A stretch of DNA of 36,952 bases from Sedimentisphaerales bacterium. GTDB taxonomy: Bacteria > Planctomycetota > Phycisphaerae > Sedimentisphaerales > Anaerobacaceae. Both the position numbers and the translations under genes were made by a program. The stretch covers positions 1 to 36,952 of the forward strand of contig JAFGEF010000026.1 in NCBI GenBank assembly GCA_016931715.1, written 5' to 3'. The notes under the pieces are model-generated. The model searched no databases, was not told where the DNA came from, and was given only the letters and a program-made list of their open reading frames with translations. How positions within the stretch are numbered: the first letter of the stretch is position 1; each line of letters starts with the position of its first letter. Positions 1 to 9,611 of this stretch are shown piece after piece.

Positions 1-302
1 CAGCGTTGCCCTATCCTCCAGCATAGCAGTCATATTATATACAAACATGTTATTGCCTTTAAAGCGTTAAATCTAAACAACTTACATGTATTACAAGCAA
101 TAAAATTACCAACTAATTTGGAGTTGAAACAAAAATTCGGTATTTAAAAATAACCCATATTTGCATTGTATATAAAATGCTTGGTAATATGGGTAATAAA
201 TGGCATTTAATTATATAGCAACCATCGAAGCCGGATTTAACAAAAATTATCTAACTGCAACCTAACTATCGCCTGATTCAATGCCTTGGGACTCATGTTC
301 TA
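1..302. other. AT-rich stretch without a recognisable gene
   Basis: This stretch is AT-rich and has no open frame with a credible start and ribosome site on either strand. A short phrase containing GGTAATATGGGTAATAA near 184-200 is internally repetitive. I see no RNA gene or clear terminator in it. Confidence 0.5.
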
Positions 303-512
303 TTAAAAAACATGTATAGAAAAAGCGGATAACGAACTATTCTTTTCAAGTTTCCGTTTTTTAAATTCATCAAATGATGAGCAAGTAGATAGACGAACTT
401 TCGGCCAGCCTTTGTCTGGATTTTCAAAGTGCTGATTGATAAAGTCCTCAGTTTCATCCTTGGCCCTGCGGCCTAACAAAATTTCATCTTCATTATACAT
501 TTTCAAAATCAT
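303..512 (-). CDS. small hypothetical protein, 69 aa
   Basis: This is a short minus-strand frame with a mixed, non-repetitive composition: acidic N-terminal half, then basic residues (KKRKLEK) near position 50. It has no signal peptide, membrane segment or motif that I recognise. A purine-rich stretch (GAAAGATAGAG) lies just before the ATG at 512, which is a weak ribosome site; a second ATG four codons later is also possible. It stands alone, divergent from dnaG, with about 380 bases between them. It could be a small real gene, a remnant of a longer one, or chance. Confidence 0.33.
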   Translation of the reverse strand: MILKMYNEDEILLGRRAKDETEDFINQHFENPDKGWPKVRLSTCSSFDEFKKRKLEKNSSLSAFSIHVF

Positions 513-753
513 TCACTCTATCTTTCTTCATTAAAGTAATCTCTCTTTAAATAGACGCTCAAAATGGAGTTTAGTTACAAAAATTTTTAAATATTTATGA
601 AAATTTCTTGTTTTCTTTCATTTTTTCACTAATAAGACCTTTTCTGCTTTTCAAAAAATACTATATAAACCTGATAAAGTATGAATGCACTAATTGTCCA
701 AATGTCTTTGGGTGGCGTTTTTCAGTATTAAAAGGGCATTTTTAAAGGCTGAC

Positions 754-781
754 TTGACTTTTTTGAGATTACAGGTATATT
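754..781 (+). promoter_or_regulatory. putative sigma-70 promoter of dnaG-rpoD
   Basis: TTGACT (754-759) is followed after 16 bases by TATATT (776-781), a good match to -35 and -10 boxes of a housekeeping promoter, about 110 bases upstream of dnaG. A second TATAAT at 817-822 has no convincing -35 box. The rest of 513-870 is AT-rich with T and A runs and no gene. Confidence 0.45.
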
Positions 782-892
782 TATGTAGTTGAAAACACAT
801 TCTCAAAGCAGGTTAGTATAATGCAGACGTATAAGCCGTCTGATAGGGAGGTGTAACTGAAATCCGCTTTATTGTGGAAGAGTTGTATTATT

Positions 893-2707
893 ATGTCAGG
901 GATGTTTGACAATCGTATTGTATTGGAAGTTCAGCAGGCAAACGACATTATTGATGTTATAAGTGAGCATGTGAGCCTGACAAAAAAAGGCCATGAAATG
1001 GTTGGCTTATGCCCGTTTCACGATGACCACAAGCCGAGCATGAATGTCAGCAGTGTAAAGCAGATATTCAAATGCTTCGCCTGCGGCGCCGGCGGTGACG
1101 TTTTTAAGTTTGTTCAGATGCGCGAAAATCTCAGCTTTCCGCAGGCGGTTGAAAGATTGGCTGAACGGGCGGGAATTAAACTCGAAAGACGGTTTCAAAA
1201 GCCGAACACTACTGCAAATTCAGCGGGAAAAGATGCAAACTCACAGACTGAAATTGATCCAAATAAATTAGCATGGATTAATAACTGGGCAGCCAATCAA
1301 TTCAAGAAAAATTTACAGGATAAAGACAAAGGTAAAATAGCACGTGATTATTTAGCCCAGAGACAGATTAGTCCTGAAAGTATAGAAAAATGGCGCATAG
1401 GTTATGCTGCGAACTCGAATGATGATTTAATCGAGACAGCTAAAGCTGGTAAAGTGCCTTACAAATTCCTTGAACAGGCTGGTTTGGTCGTAGCTCAGAA
1501 TATGGACAAGTTTGTAAATCGTCTTATGTTCACAATTACCGATGTGACCGGAAGGGTAATTGGTTTTGGGGGAAGGACGCTTGACGGCACAGGTGCAAAA
1601 TATGTAAATTCACCTACGACAGTTCTGTTTGACAAAAGCAACACATTGTATGGTCTCGAACAGGCCAGGTACGATATAGTTTCAACCGGCACGGCGGCAG
1701 TTGTCGAAGGATATACGGATTGTATCCTGCCGCATCAGTTCGGCTGTAACAATGTAGTCGCGACTCTGGGGACAAGTTTTACCGCAGGACACGGGCGAAT
1801 CCTGCGGCGATACGCGAAAAAGGTAATATTGATTTACGACAATGACACAGCAGGCATGGAAGCTTCCAACAGGGCGCTCGATGTTTGCCTGTCACAGCGG
1901 ATAGATATAAAAATTGCTTCGATACCGCAGGGAAAAGATCCTTGTGATTTTCTCCTTGCTGCCGGAAAAGAAGCTTTTGAAAAGATTATGAACGAAGCAG
2001 TTGACGTTTTTCAGTTCAAATGGGACAGGCTGAAAGAAAAGTTCAGCAGTGAGGAAACAGTTGCAGGTAAAAAAACAGCGATTGAAGAATATTTGCAGTC
2101 GATAGCAACAGGTTTTCAGGCCGGACATGTTCCGGCGATTGAATTCGGATTGAGAGTGAACCAGATATCGAAAATTATCGGGCTTGACAGCAGGCAGTTA
2201 ACAGAAGAGCTGAACAGACGTATAAGGCAGGCCGCAAGTGCCGCCAGACGTGATGCCGGCGAACTAAAAGTTCCAAAAATCGATTATGGTCAGGGTCGAT
2301 ACGCTGCCGCACAGCGTGAGGTTCTGGAAATATTGCTGAATAAACCGGAATTATACGAAGAAGTTCGAGAAAAATTTAACACAGACATATTCGACATTCC
2401 AATACTGGTTCGTGCGGCGGTCATTCTGTTCGGAGCATTGGATGAAAACTCAGGCATCTCTCTGAAAGAAATTTTAGCAAGGACTGAATCGGTGGAGATG
2501 GGTACATGTCTTATGGAGCTTGCGCAGGCGGGGGAGAAAAAAGGCAATTATGAGCCTCGTCTGGCAGGTGCGATGGAAATGCTCGAGCAATACAGCGAGC
2601 AGAAACATAGTAAATCCATCGAAGTCAAACAAGAGCAGGAAGAGTATTTGTTACATGCTTATAAAAAACGAGGAAAGGAAAATCGTCACACCGGCGGAAT
2701 GGTATAA
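893..2707 (+). CDS. dnaG: DNA primase DnaG
   Basis: DnaG makes the RNA primers for lagging-strand replication together with the DnaB helicase. Counted from the upstream TTG at 872, a CHC2-type zinc finger is visible with C47, H50, C68 and C71 (CPFHDDHKPS then FKCFACG). The catalytic core follows, with a TOPRIM signature EGYTD and the acidic pair in IYDNDTAG. The C-terminal third is a poorly conserved helical region, as expected for the helicase-interacting part. I prefer the ATG at 893, which has GGAAG at 876-880 about 12 bases upstream and gives 604 residues; the TTG at 872 lies 20 bases from the AGGGAGGT at 845-852, too far to be its ribosome site. The gene is followed by rpoD in the same direction, the classic macromolecular-synthesis pairing without rpsU. 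Confidence 0.95.
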   Translation: MSGMFDNRIVLEVQQANDIIDVISEHVSLTKKGHEMVGLCPFHDDHKPSMNVSSVKQIFKCFACGAGGDVFKFVQMRENLSFPQAVERLAERAGIKLERRFQKPNTTANSAGKDANSQTEIDPNKLAWINNWAANQFKKNLQDKDKGKIARDYLAQRQISPESIEKWRIGYAANSNDDLIETAKAGKVPYKFLEQAGLVVAQNMDKFVNRLMFTITDVTGRVIGFGGRTLDGTGAKYVNSPTTVLFDKSNTLYGLEQARYDIVSTGTAAVVEGYTDCILPHQFGCNNVVATLGTSFTAGHGRILRRYAKKVILIYDNDTAGMEASNRALDVCLSQRIDIKIASIPQGKDPCDFLLAAGKEAFEKIMNEAVDVFQFKWDRLKEKFSSEETVAGKKTAIEEYLQSIATGFQAGHVPAIEFGLRVNQISKIIGLDSRQLTEELNRRIRQAASAARRDAGELKVPKIDYGQGRYAAAQREVLEILLNKPELYEEVREKFNTDIFDIPILVRAAVILFGALDENSGISLKEILARTESVEMGTCLMELAQAGEKKGNYEPRLAGAMEMLEQYSEQKHSKSIEVKQEQEEYLLHAYKKRGKENRHTGGMV

Positions 2708-2852
2708 CGAACAAGCAGTCTGCAAAAAGTGTAAATTACTGTATGAGTGATTCACTTATAAAAAATGAAAAACAAAATCAATTTTCTCGACAGGTATTAT
2801 CAAACGAAACATGTTTTTGAAGTATATATAACCAATGAAAAGGAAATAAATA

Positions 2853-4640
2853 GTGGCACGAAAAAAAGCTAAAAAAATCGAAGAAGAAAATATCAATCAG
2901 CCTGTGATGGAAGAGGACGCCCCGGAGAGCATCGCCGAGGGCAAAGATCCGGAACAGCAGATTAAAATGCTTATCAAAAAAGGCGAGAAAAAAGGATTCC
3001 TCACATACGAGGAAATGAATGATGATTTGCCTGAAGACGCCATCAGTCCTGCACGTCTGGACAAATTGCTGGCTATGCTGGATGAAAAGGGCATAAGCCT
3101 GGTCGATGAAGCAGATGTAGAATCCCAGCATCTTGAAAAGGACCAGGACGAAGATTTTGAAGACTCTCTCGTTGATGAAGAAGCTGATATCGAGCATGAA
3201 GTTAAAGATGACGATGAGCTTCTCGAAAGGCAGCTTGTCGGCGAAGATGTTGCCCGGCGAATAGACGACCCGATCAGAATGTATCTTACACAAATGGGAC
3301 AGATACCGCTGCTGACAAGGAAATCGGAAATCTCGCTTGCGCGAAAAATCGAAATAGCAAGAATGACTTTCAGAAGAAAAATGCTCCAGAGCGATTACTG
3401 TGCGCGAAGCGCAGTGGAATTATTCCAGTATGTACATAATGGAACAATGTCATTTGACAGAACGATAAAAGTCGGCACCGAACAGCTTTTCACAAAAAAT
3501 GTTATCAAGAAAAGAATTCCCGAAAACCTCAAGACTGTGGAGGAACTGCTCAAGATAAACCAGGGACTGTTTAAACAGTTTATGGAAGCCGCCGATCCGG
3601 AGAGTGAGCCTGTTAAACAGATTGTCAAGAAAATGAACAGAATCAAACGCAGAATTTCCACTCTTCTTGAGGAACTCAGCCTGCGAACCAGCAGGATTCA
3701 ACCTATCAAAAACAAGCTTCACGGCATGTGCGACAAGATGCGCCAACTCGAAGATACGATTGCCGTCGGACCGAACGGCCAGATAAACCAGGATGATATA
3801 GAGGCAATGAAGCAGGAGCTAAAGGGACTTCAGGAACTGGTTATGGAGACTCCGAAACAGCTCGAAAAGAGGCTCAACGTTCTGGATAGAGTCTTTACTC
3901 AATACGAAAGCACGAAACGCCTGCTCTCCAGCGCAAACCTGAGGCTGGTCGTTTCCATCGCCAAGAAATACCGCAACAGGGGACTGAGCTTTCTTGATTT
4001 GATTCAGGAAGGCAACACGGGTCTTATGAGAGCGGTTGACAAATACGAATACAGGCGCGGATATAAATTCAGCACATACGCTACATGGTGGATTCGACAG
4101 GCGATTACACGCGCGATAGCAGACCATGCCAGGACAATCCGCATTCCCGTTCACATGATAGAGACGATGAGCAGGCTCAGGACCGCGGGTAAAGTCCTGC
4201 ACCAGAAACTGGGGCGCGAGCCTACTATCGAGGAAATCGCCGAAGAAGCAAAGATGAGCGTCGGGGAAACACGCAGGGTTATGAAAATTTCCAAGCACCC
4301 GATAAGCCTGGACAGGCCGATTGGCGAGAGCGATGACAGTTACTTCGGTGATTTTATCGAAGACGATGATGTAGATTCGCCGGTGGCTTCCGCGACGCAG
4401 GAAATGCTCAAGGACAGAATCGATTCGGTTCTTAAGACACTATCATACCGTGAACGTGAGATTATAAAGCTGCGTTATGGTATCGGTGACGGCTACACAT
4501 ATACCCTTGAAGAAGTCGGAAGAATCTTTAAGGTTACACGCGAGCGAGTCAGGCAGGTTGAAGCAAAGGCAATTCGCAAGCTCCAGCATCCGGTTCGCGC
4601 AAGAAAGCTCGAAGGATTCCTTGACCATAAAACAGCTTAA
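2853..4640 (+). CDS. rpoD: primary RNA polymerase sigma factor RpoD (sigma-70)
   Basis: This is the housekeeping sigma factor, which directs core RNA polymerase to -35/-10 promoters. A region 1.1-like acidic segment covers roughly residues 35-90 ([15 protein letters not shown]). Region 1.2 starts near residue 137 ([17 protein letters not shown]). The conserved region 2 is at about 362-432 ([37 protein letters not shown]), region 3 follows, and region 4 with its helix-turn-helix is at about 527-590 ([19 protein letters not shown]). An expanded helical non-conserved region lies between 1.2 and 2. The start is GTG at 2853 with AAGGA at 2840-2844 spaced 8 bases. It lies 145 bases downstream of dnaG, so co-transcription is likely, though a separate promoter in the gap is possible. 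Confidence 0.97.
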   Translation: MARKKAKKIEEENINQPVMEEDAPESIAEGKDPEQQIKMLIKKGEKKGFLTYEEMNDDLPEDAISPARLDKLLAMLDEKGISLVDEADVESQHLEKDQDEDFEDSLVDEEADIEHEVKDDDELLERQLVGEDVARRIDDPIRMYLTQMGQIPLLTRKSEISLARKIEIARMTFRRKMLQSDYCARSAVELFQYVHNGTMSFDRTIKVGTEQLFTKNVIKKRIPENLKTVEELLKINQGLFKQFMEAADPESEPVKQIVKKMNRIKRRISTLLEELSLRTSRIQPIKNKLHGMCDKMRQLEDTIAVGPNGQINQDDIEAMKQELKGLQELVMETPKQLEKRLNVLDRVFTQYESTKRLLSSANLRLVVSIAKKYRNRGLSFLDLIQEGNTGLMRAVDKYEYRRGYKFSTYATWWIRQAITRAIADHARTIRIPVHMIETMSRLRTAGKVLHQKLGREPTIEEIAEEAKMSVGETRRVMKISKHPISLDRPIGESDDSYFGDFIEDDDVDSPVASATQEMLKDRIDSVLKTLSYREREIIKLRYGIGDGYTYTLEEVGRIFKVTRERVRQVEAKAIRKLQHPVRARKLEGFLDHKTA

Positions 4641-4648
4641 CCTCGTGT

Positions 4649-4667
4649 CGCGGGCTTCCAGCCCGCG
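4649..4667. repeat. GC-rich palindrome CGCGGGC-5-GCCCGCG
   Basis: A perfect 7-bp stem (4649-4655 and 4661-4667) with a 5-base loop sits nine bases after the rpoD stop. It is preceded by the phrase GTGTCG, which recurs at 4711. No T-run follows, so it is more like a REP-type intergenic palindrome than a classic intrinsic terminator. Confidence 0.6.
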
Positions 4668-4710
4668 CATTCATAAGTTGTAAGCCTTCGATACGTATAG
4701 CATTATTATC

Positions 4711-4774
4711 GTGTCGCGGGCATCCTGCCCGCGTTTAAAACTCGGTTTAAACGAAGGCGGGACGCCCTCGACAC
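4711..4774. terminator. compound palindrome between convergent genes, possible bidirectional terminator
   Basis: The 29 bases at 4711-4739 are repeated in inverted orientation at 4746-4774 with 24 of 29 positions matching, around a 6-base loop. The outer ends pair as GTGTCG and CGACAC, and the inner ends as GTTTAAA and TTTAAAC. Inside the left arm is a second copy of the small palindrome seen at 4649-4667. It lies exactly between the 3' ends of rpoD and the sugar kinase, so a role in ending or protecting both transcripts is reasonable. Confidence 0.55.
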
Positions 4775-4789
4775 CACTGAACTATTCTA

Positions 4790-5938
4790 TTATCTTACAG
4801 CTTTAACACCGCCGCCTTTAATCGCCCTGTTGACTTCTGCGATAATTGCTTTTTCGTCAACGTATGTAATGTCACCGGGTGTTTCCTGTACGAGAATTCC
4901 GTGTGCAGCGCCCCAGTTGACTGCCGTTTCGAGGTCTTTGCCTTTCAGCAGGGCAGCAAGTACTCCGGAAGCGAATGAATCTCCGCCGCCAGTGCGGTCT
5001 CTTATCGGGACATTCTCACGAACCGGGGCTTCATAGAATTTATCGTTGAGCACATCGTAAAGAATCGCGCTCCAGCTTATCAGGTCTGCGTTATGTGCGC
5101 CTCGCCACTGGGTACCAATCAGGCTCAGGTTCGGCAGGTCTTTGGCGACTTTACGAACCGTTTGCTTGTATGCTTCCGCCCATTCCTGGAATGTTGCTTT
5201 CTTGGCGACCTTTGTCTCGTAGCCGAGTGCATCTGAAAGGTCCGAGTCATTGCCGACCAGCATTCCGATATATGGTGCGAGTTTTTTGTTTATAGCTTTT
5301 GCCTTGTTCTTGTCCGGCTCGACTTTAGACCTGTAATTGAGGTCTGCCGATACGAAAGTTCCGTACTCAGCCGCTTTCTGTGCAGCTTCGATAGCGAGGT
5401 CTCCTGTTTTCGGACCGATTAGAGTGAGAATCCCGCCTGTAGTGAAAATTCTCACGCCCTGTTTTCCGAATAAATCATCGAAATTGAAATCGCCGGGTTT
5501 GAGCTTTGTAGCGGCTGTATTCCCTCGATAATATGTCGTCTCGGACGGCAATACTCCCGCTCCGTTGTATGTAAAGTTCACGCCGTTGCAGATGGTTCCT
5601 TTCTTATCTGTGGAGTATTGCGAGCCGTCATTGTTCGTATTCCACCAGATGATATTGCTTGTATCGACTCCGAGTTCGCGCATCTGGTTTCTGATATTAA
5701 GCCCGATTGTATCATCGACCATAGCGGTAAGAACCGCGGCTCGCAGGCCGAATGTATAAGATAAGCCGCAGGCAACGTTGGTTTCGCCGCCGCCCTGTGA
5801 TACCCGGATATTATCTCTTACTCGTGCAGTGGGAATATCACGCGGGTCGAGCCTGAGCATAACTTCGCCCATGGAAACTGCGTCATAGCGGCATTTTTCA
5901 GCAGGTTTTATTTTATTATATTTTACTGGTTCAGCCAT
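4790..5938 (-). CDS. kdgK: PfkB-family sugar kinase, probable 2-keto-3-deoxygluconate kinase
   Basis: Ribokinase/PfkB-family kinases phosphorylate sugars with ATP in the cytoplasm. The N-terminal substrate-binding signature is visible near residues 46-60 (SQGGGETNVACGLS), and the C-terminal PfkB signature DRTGGGDSFASG is at about 313-324, with the catalytic base D320. The length, 382 residues, is somewhat above the usual 310-350 for KDG kinases. The assignment to 2-keto-3-deoxygluconate rather than fructose or ribose is an inference from overall likeness and from uxaC and pectin-type enzymes in the same window. KDG kinase would make KDPG, the end point of the uronate route that UxaC opens. 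The ATG at 5938 has AGAAGGAA just upstream. It converges on rpoD. Confidence 0.75.
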   Translation of the reverse strand: MAEPVKYNKIKPAEKCRYDAVSMGEVMLRLDPRDIPTARVRDNIRVSQGGGETNVACGLSYTFGLRAAVLTAMVDDTIGLNIRNQMRELGVDTSNIIWWNTNNDGSQYSTDKKGTICNGVNFTYNGAGVLPSETTYYRGNTAATKLKPGDFNFDDLFGKQGVRIFTTGGILTLIGPKTGDLAIEAAQKAAEYGTFVSADLNYRSKVEPDKNKAKAINKKLAPYIGMLVGNDSDLSDALGYETKVAKKATFQEWAEAYKQTVRKVAKDLPNLSLIGTQWRGAHNADLISWSAILYDVLNDKFYEAPVRENVPIRDRTGGGDSFASGVLAALLKGKDLETAVNWGAAHGILVQETPGDITYVDEKAIIAEVNRAIKGGGVKAVR

Positions 5939-6064
5939 TTTATTTCCTTCTAATGCTATAATTTATTAATAATTTCCAACATATTCGGGAAAAGGATATT
6001 ACCACTTAAAAGACCATTTCTCAAGTAAAACTCTTATATTTAATTAGGAAATTTTAGACAGGTC

Positions 6065-6093
6065 TTGACCGTCAGGAGAAACTGCTCTATAGT
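6065..6093 (+). promoter_or_regulatory. strong sigma-70 promoter of the GH43 gene
   Basis: TTGACC (6065-6070), a 17-base spacer, and TATAGT (6088-6093) form a near-consensus promoter 57 bases before the GH43 start codon. The gene's ribosome site AAGGAG lies at 6136-6141. Confidence 0.65.
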
Positions 6094-6149
6094 CGTATCT
6101 TGTGGTTAGAAAGAAAATATTCTTATTATCATATTAAGGAGACCATTCT

Positions 6150-7577
6150 ATGAGAACCAGAGTCTTAATCTTCGCGATTTCCTTCTTAATGGCAGGCCGG
6201 TTTTCTCTGGCGCAATCCGCATGGCATACTATCCATAACGATTTCTACTGGGTGGATCAGAACGGCGAACGTATTATGACCCGCAGCGGGTGCCTTACCA
6301 AATTCGACGGTCTTTACTACTGGTACGGCGGTTCGCAAGCCAACCGCTTTCGTGAGCAGTATTGCTACACGTCCCCTGATCTCGTACACTGGACTAATCA
6401 CGGCGCAGTCCTGCGTCACGATGTGGAGGCCAATCGCATAGATGTTGTTTACAATCCGAATACGAAACAGTATGTCATGGTCATGAAGTACGATGGAAAC
6501 GGAGCGCATCTGGGTATAGCAGCCGCCGAGAAACCGGATGGTCCCTTTACGTTCAAAAGCCAGACACTCGTTGACAACGCCCTCATGGGTGATAGTTCCG
6601 TTTATATCAACGACGACGGCAAGGCATATCTGTGTTACGTCTCCTGGGCGGTAGGGACAAATGCCCAGCACGGTATCTACCTGATGTCGCCGGACTACCT
6701 CTCGCTCGACAAGCGGATTTATCTTTGGGACATTCGCAGCCGGGAGGCGCCTCATATTTTTAAACGTAACGGCATCTATTACTACGGAACGTCACGCACG
6801 GCCGGAATAGAATCCTCCGGCACTAACTACTACACGGCCGGGAACATTGCCGGCTCCTGGTCACCGCCGGTACCGCTTTCCACTCCCGGCTCAACTAATT
6901 CCTGGGATTCGCAGGTGGATATGATCATTCCGTTAAAAGGGACCGATGAAACGACCTATTTTTATTTCGGAGACCGCTGGATCAAGAACACGCAGCAGGG
7001 CAGAAACGGCGACTACATATTCCTGCCGATGGAATTTGATGGCGATAAACCGATTCTGAACTATTACCATGATTGGGATATTAACCTTGCCGCTGGAACA
7101 TGGCGGAAGTTCGATCCTTCCCGCAACCTTGCTGCAGGCAAGGCAGTCACTGCCTCGTCAGAGACCGAACCAAACGTCGCAAAAAATGTTACCGCTTCTA
7201 AGACTTACAAGGATTATGTCAATACCTATTGGCAAAGCGGCGATGGTAACACACAATGGATCATGGTGGACTTGGAGAAACCAACCGAGATTAACCGTGT
7301 CATTCTCAAGTGGAACACAAACGCCGCCAGGACATTCAAGATACAGACATCCAGCGATGCGTCCAACTGGACGGATGTTTTCAGCACAAATCTTGGATCG
7401 TCTTACACAGTGACAGATGAGACCTTTAAAACAACGACAGCCAGGTACGTCCGTATGTATGCTACTGAATTGGCTCCTGCTCCCCGTGGTATGGGTTTTG
7501 GCAGGCGGGGCATGACAAGCACTGCACCAGCGCCCACGGGTTACTCGTTGTTTGACTTCATGGTATTGAGAGATTGA
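6150..7577 (+). CDS. secreted GH43 glycosidase (galactan 1,3-beta-galactosidase-like) with F5/8 type C domain
   Basis: GH43 enzymes are five-bladed propeller glycosidases acting on arabinan, xylan or galactan side chains. Residues 1-21 form a signal peptide ending at SLAQ. The catalytic part (about 22-315) has the blocks YYWYGG, YTSPDLVHWTNHG, VVYNPNTKQYVMVMKYDG, a DDDGKAYL-like strand (INDDGKAYLCYVS), EAPHIFKRNGIYYYGTS and YFYFGDRW, which most resemble GH43 galactan 1,3-beta-galactosidases. A discoidin-like (F5/8 type C) carbohydrate-binding domain follows at about 325-475 (NLAAGKAVTASS, WIMVDL, ARYVRMYA). An odd loop rich in Gly, Met and Arg (PRGMGFGRRGM) sits inside this binding domain near residue 450. 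The gene is monocistronic and faces the helicase gene tail to tail. The exact substrate cannot be read from the sequence. Confidence 0.85.
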   Translation: MRTRVLIFAISFLMAGRFSLAQSAWHTIHNDFYWVDQNGERIMTRSGCLTKFDGLYYWYGGSQANRFREQYCYTSPDLVHWTNHGAVLRHDVEANRIDVVYNPNTKQYVMVMKYDGNGAHLGIAAAEKPDGPFTFKSQTLVDNALMGDSSVYINDDGKAYLCYVSWAVGTNAQHGIYLMSPDYLSLDKRIYLWDIRSREAPHIFKRNGIYYYGTSRTAGIESSGTNYYTAGNIAGSWSPPVPLSTPGSTNSWDSQVDMIIPLKGTDETTYFYFGDRWIKNTQQGRNGDYIFLPMEFDGDKPILNYYHDWDINLAAGTWRKFDPSRNLAAGKAVTASSETEPNVAKNVTASKTYKDYVNTYWQSGDGNTQWIMVDLEKPTEINRVILKWNTNAARTFKIQTSSDASNWTDVFSTNLGSSYTVTDETFKTTTARYVRMYATELAPAPRGMGFGRRGMTSTAPAPTGYSLFDFMVLRD

Positions 7578-7637
7578 CCGGCAGAGGTATTGAGACTGCT
7601 CTGCATTGTCCTTTGAGAAGGCGATTATCTCGTCGAT

Positions 7638-9605
7638 TTACATATTTTCAAAGGTTGCTCGATAGTCTCCTGAGCTTAGTACAGTATCAAAAAGACCAAT
7701 GTCCTCACCTTCATGCTTATTTATACCAGTATATACTAAACTTGCGTCCTCATACCGTTTGAATTTAAAGACGGCATCATTCATCCTGGAACTATTAAAT
7801 ACACCGAGACTTACAAGTAATTCAAAATCTTTCACAGATAGACCGGTTACTTTCTTAAAAAGTCCCGGTTCAAGTTGTGTAATAACATCTTTCAGACTTC
7901 GCTCCCGATAGTCGGTTAAATACATAAAAACGGGAATACGAGTGGCAAATTTAATAAGCTTCTCTTGTATTTGCTTTCTAAGGCTTTTATATTCTTTTTC
8001 CTCTTTCGAAAGTTCTCTTTTTTCCTTTTTCGTCAATTCTCTATCATTGGCATCTTTTTTGATTTTTTTAAGGACTTCAGATTTATTTATAATAGTTTCA
8101 ATTTCCTGATTTAAGCTTCTAAATCCTTCAATACTCATTAAGGCTTTCATGGCATCCTTATTATTAATCAATCTCTGCAAAGTTTGATTATCGACATTAA
8201 CCAGTAATGCACTTTCCCATCGCCTTGCCAGAAGTGTTGCTGTCGTGCCGCTCCTTGCCATATCAAGAATATCAGCAGCATTGAGCATTTTCATAGAACT
8301 TCCATCATAAGCAAGTACAGGAAGAAATTTTATAAACTCGGCGACCTTTTTTTCCGAATTTGTTTCATCTATGTTTAATTGACAACTATAATCATCAATC
8401 TGCCTCAAAGCTCTATCAGGGGCGAAATCAAAAACATAACACTCTCGTTTAATAATTTCTTCTGTGTTTGGTGAAGTACTGTCAGAATTTTGCATAGTCC
8501 ATGGATTTTGCACTCTAAACGCAGCTTGAAAATATGTTTCGGGACTGGATAAATTGCGAAGCATGAAAATACCAGTCCACGGCTTGATCGTTACACCTGT
8601 GGTTAATTTCATGCAGGAAAGGGTAATCGTCTTTGTTTTCAAGGGATCATCCATAGCTTTCTGTACGGGCGGTAACGCCGCCACACCGATACCGGCGTTG
8701 TTACCGGCAGCGACCACAATCTTGTAATCATGATAAAACCTGTTTTGGTTTTGCTTTAAAAGATTTTTCATGGCATAACAGGAAGCAACACTCGGCAAGA
8801 ACCAGAAGGTATGAGATAAAATATTCAAAAGACGAGTATCTGAAAAAGGCATTGGAGGTTTTTTTGCTCCTGATTTCAGATTATCAATAGTAGTCTCTAA
8901 AAATGCTCCACGAATTAAATCAAGCCATTTTTGAACTTCATCCTGATATGTAAAGGTTGCATTTTTCCCTTCCCCCTTGGCAGAGAAGAAAACATTCAAG
9001 TCGAATTCGTTATACTCGCCCTGCATAGCGATTTCACGTATCGAATCAGGTAATTGATAGGTAAGCAGTACCATTCGGGGCAGTGGAGCATATGGATTAT
9101 CATCACCTTGCCATTGCTCTTTTGCACGCTGCTCATCGGAGTATGTCCAGTTATATATCTGTTCCTCAATAAATTCGCCCGATGCAATAGCCCGAAAAGG
9201 AGTCCCGGAAAGATAGAGATATGCATTTGTTGTTATAGGCATAATATCTTCATCAAAATAATCTCTGCCTTCTCCATCGGCAAACTCAGCTTCTTTCTTA
9301 TCTTCTGCTTCAAAAAGTTCTTTGGCATTTTCACGCCATGCACCATAGTGATATTCATCAAGAACAACGCAATCCCAGTTGGTAGTATGAACCCACTCGT
9401 TTTTAGTCTTAATTCCACCAGTGCTTTTGTTCTTTCCCAGATAATCCTGAAAAGAGCCGAAACAGACAAACGGCCTTTTATTGTTGGCAGCTTCATAAGT
9501 CAGTCCGCCCGGTGATATAAACTGCCATCCTTTAAAATCAACGTGTGATTTCAAATCTTCTTCCCATGCGTTTTGAACCGCTGGTTTAAAAGTGAGCACC
9601 AGCAC
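7638..9605 (-). CDS. DExH-box helicase, C-terminal part (gene interrupted by an in-frame TGA)
   Basis: This frame carries the motor of a superfamily 2 helicase of a restriction-modification system. Motif Ia-like VLTFKPAVQNAW is at the very start, the Walker B-type VLDEYH at about 81-86, and motif III LSGTPF at about 132-137. A C-terminal helicase lobe with TTGVTIKPW and the motif VI-like AAFRVQNPW follows, then a charged coiled-coil stretch near 510-545 and a helical tail. It has no Walker A: that motif ends the frame just upstream (9612-10142). The two frames are in the same phase, separated only by TGA and two lysine codons, so this is the continuation of one ancestral gene. The GTG at 9605 has no ribosome site and is probably not a natural start. 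The whole may be a pseudogene. Confidence 0.8.
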   Translation of the reverse strand: MLVLTFKPAVQNAWEEDLKSHVDFKGWQFISPGGLTYEAANNKRPFVCFGSFQDYLGKNKSTGGIKTKNEWVHTTNWDCVVLDEYHYGAWRENAKELFEAEDKKEAEFADGEGRDYFDEDIMPITTNAYLYLSGTPFRAIASGEFIEEQIYNWTYSDEQRAKEQWQGDDNPYAPLPRMVLLTYQLPDSIREIAMQGEYNEFDLNVFFSAKGEGKNATFTYQDEVQKWLDLIRGAFLETTIDNLKSGAKKPPMPFSDTRLLNILSHTFWFLPSVASCYAMKNLLKQNQNRFYHDYKIVVAAGNNAGIGVAALPPVQKAMDDPLKTKTITLSCMKLTTGVTIKPWTGIFMLRNLSSPETYFQAAFRVQNPWTMQNSDSTSPNTEEIIKRECYVFDFAPDRALRQIDDYSCQLNIDETNSEKKVAEFIKFLPVLAYDGSSMKMLNAADILDMARSGTTATLLARRWESALLVNVDNQTLQRLINNKDAMKALMSIEGFRSLNQEIETIINKSEVLKKIKKDANDRELTKKEKRELSKEEKEYKSLRKQIQEKLIKFATRIPVFMYLTDYRERSLKDVITQLEPGLFKKVTGLSVKDFELLVSLGVFNSSRMNDAVFKFKRYEDASLVYTGINKHEGEDIGLFDTVLSSGDYRATFENM

Positions 9606-9611
9606 TTTTTT

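Noticed and set aside
2520-2750. 76-codon plus-strand frame overlapping the end of dnaG
   Set aside because: It is an alternative frame of the primase C-terminus without its own ribosome site.
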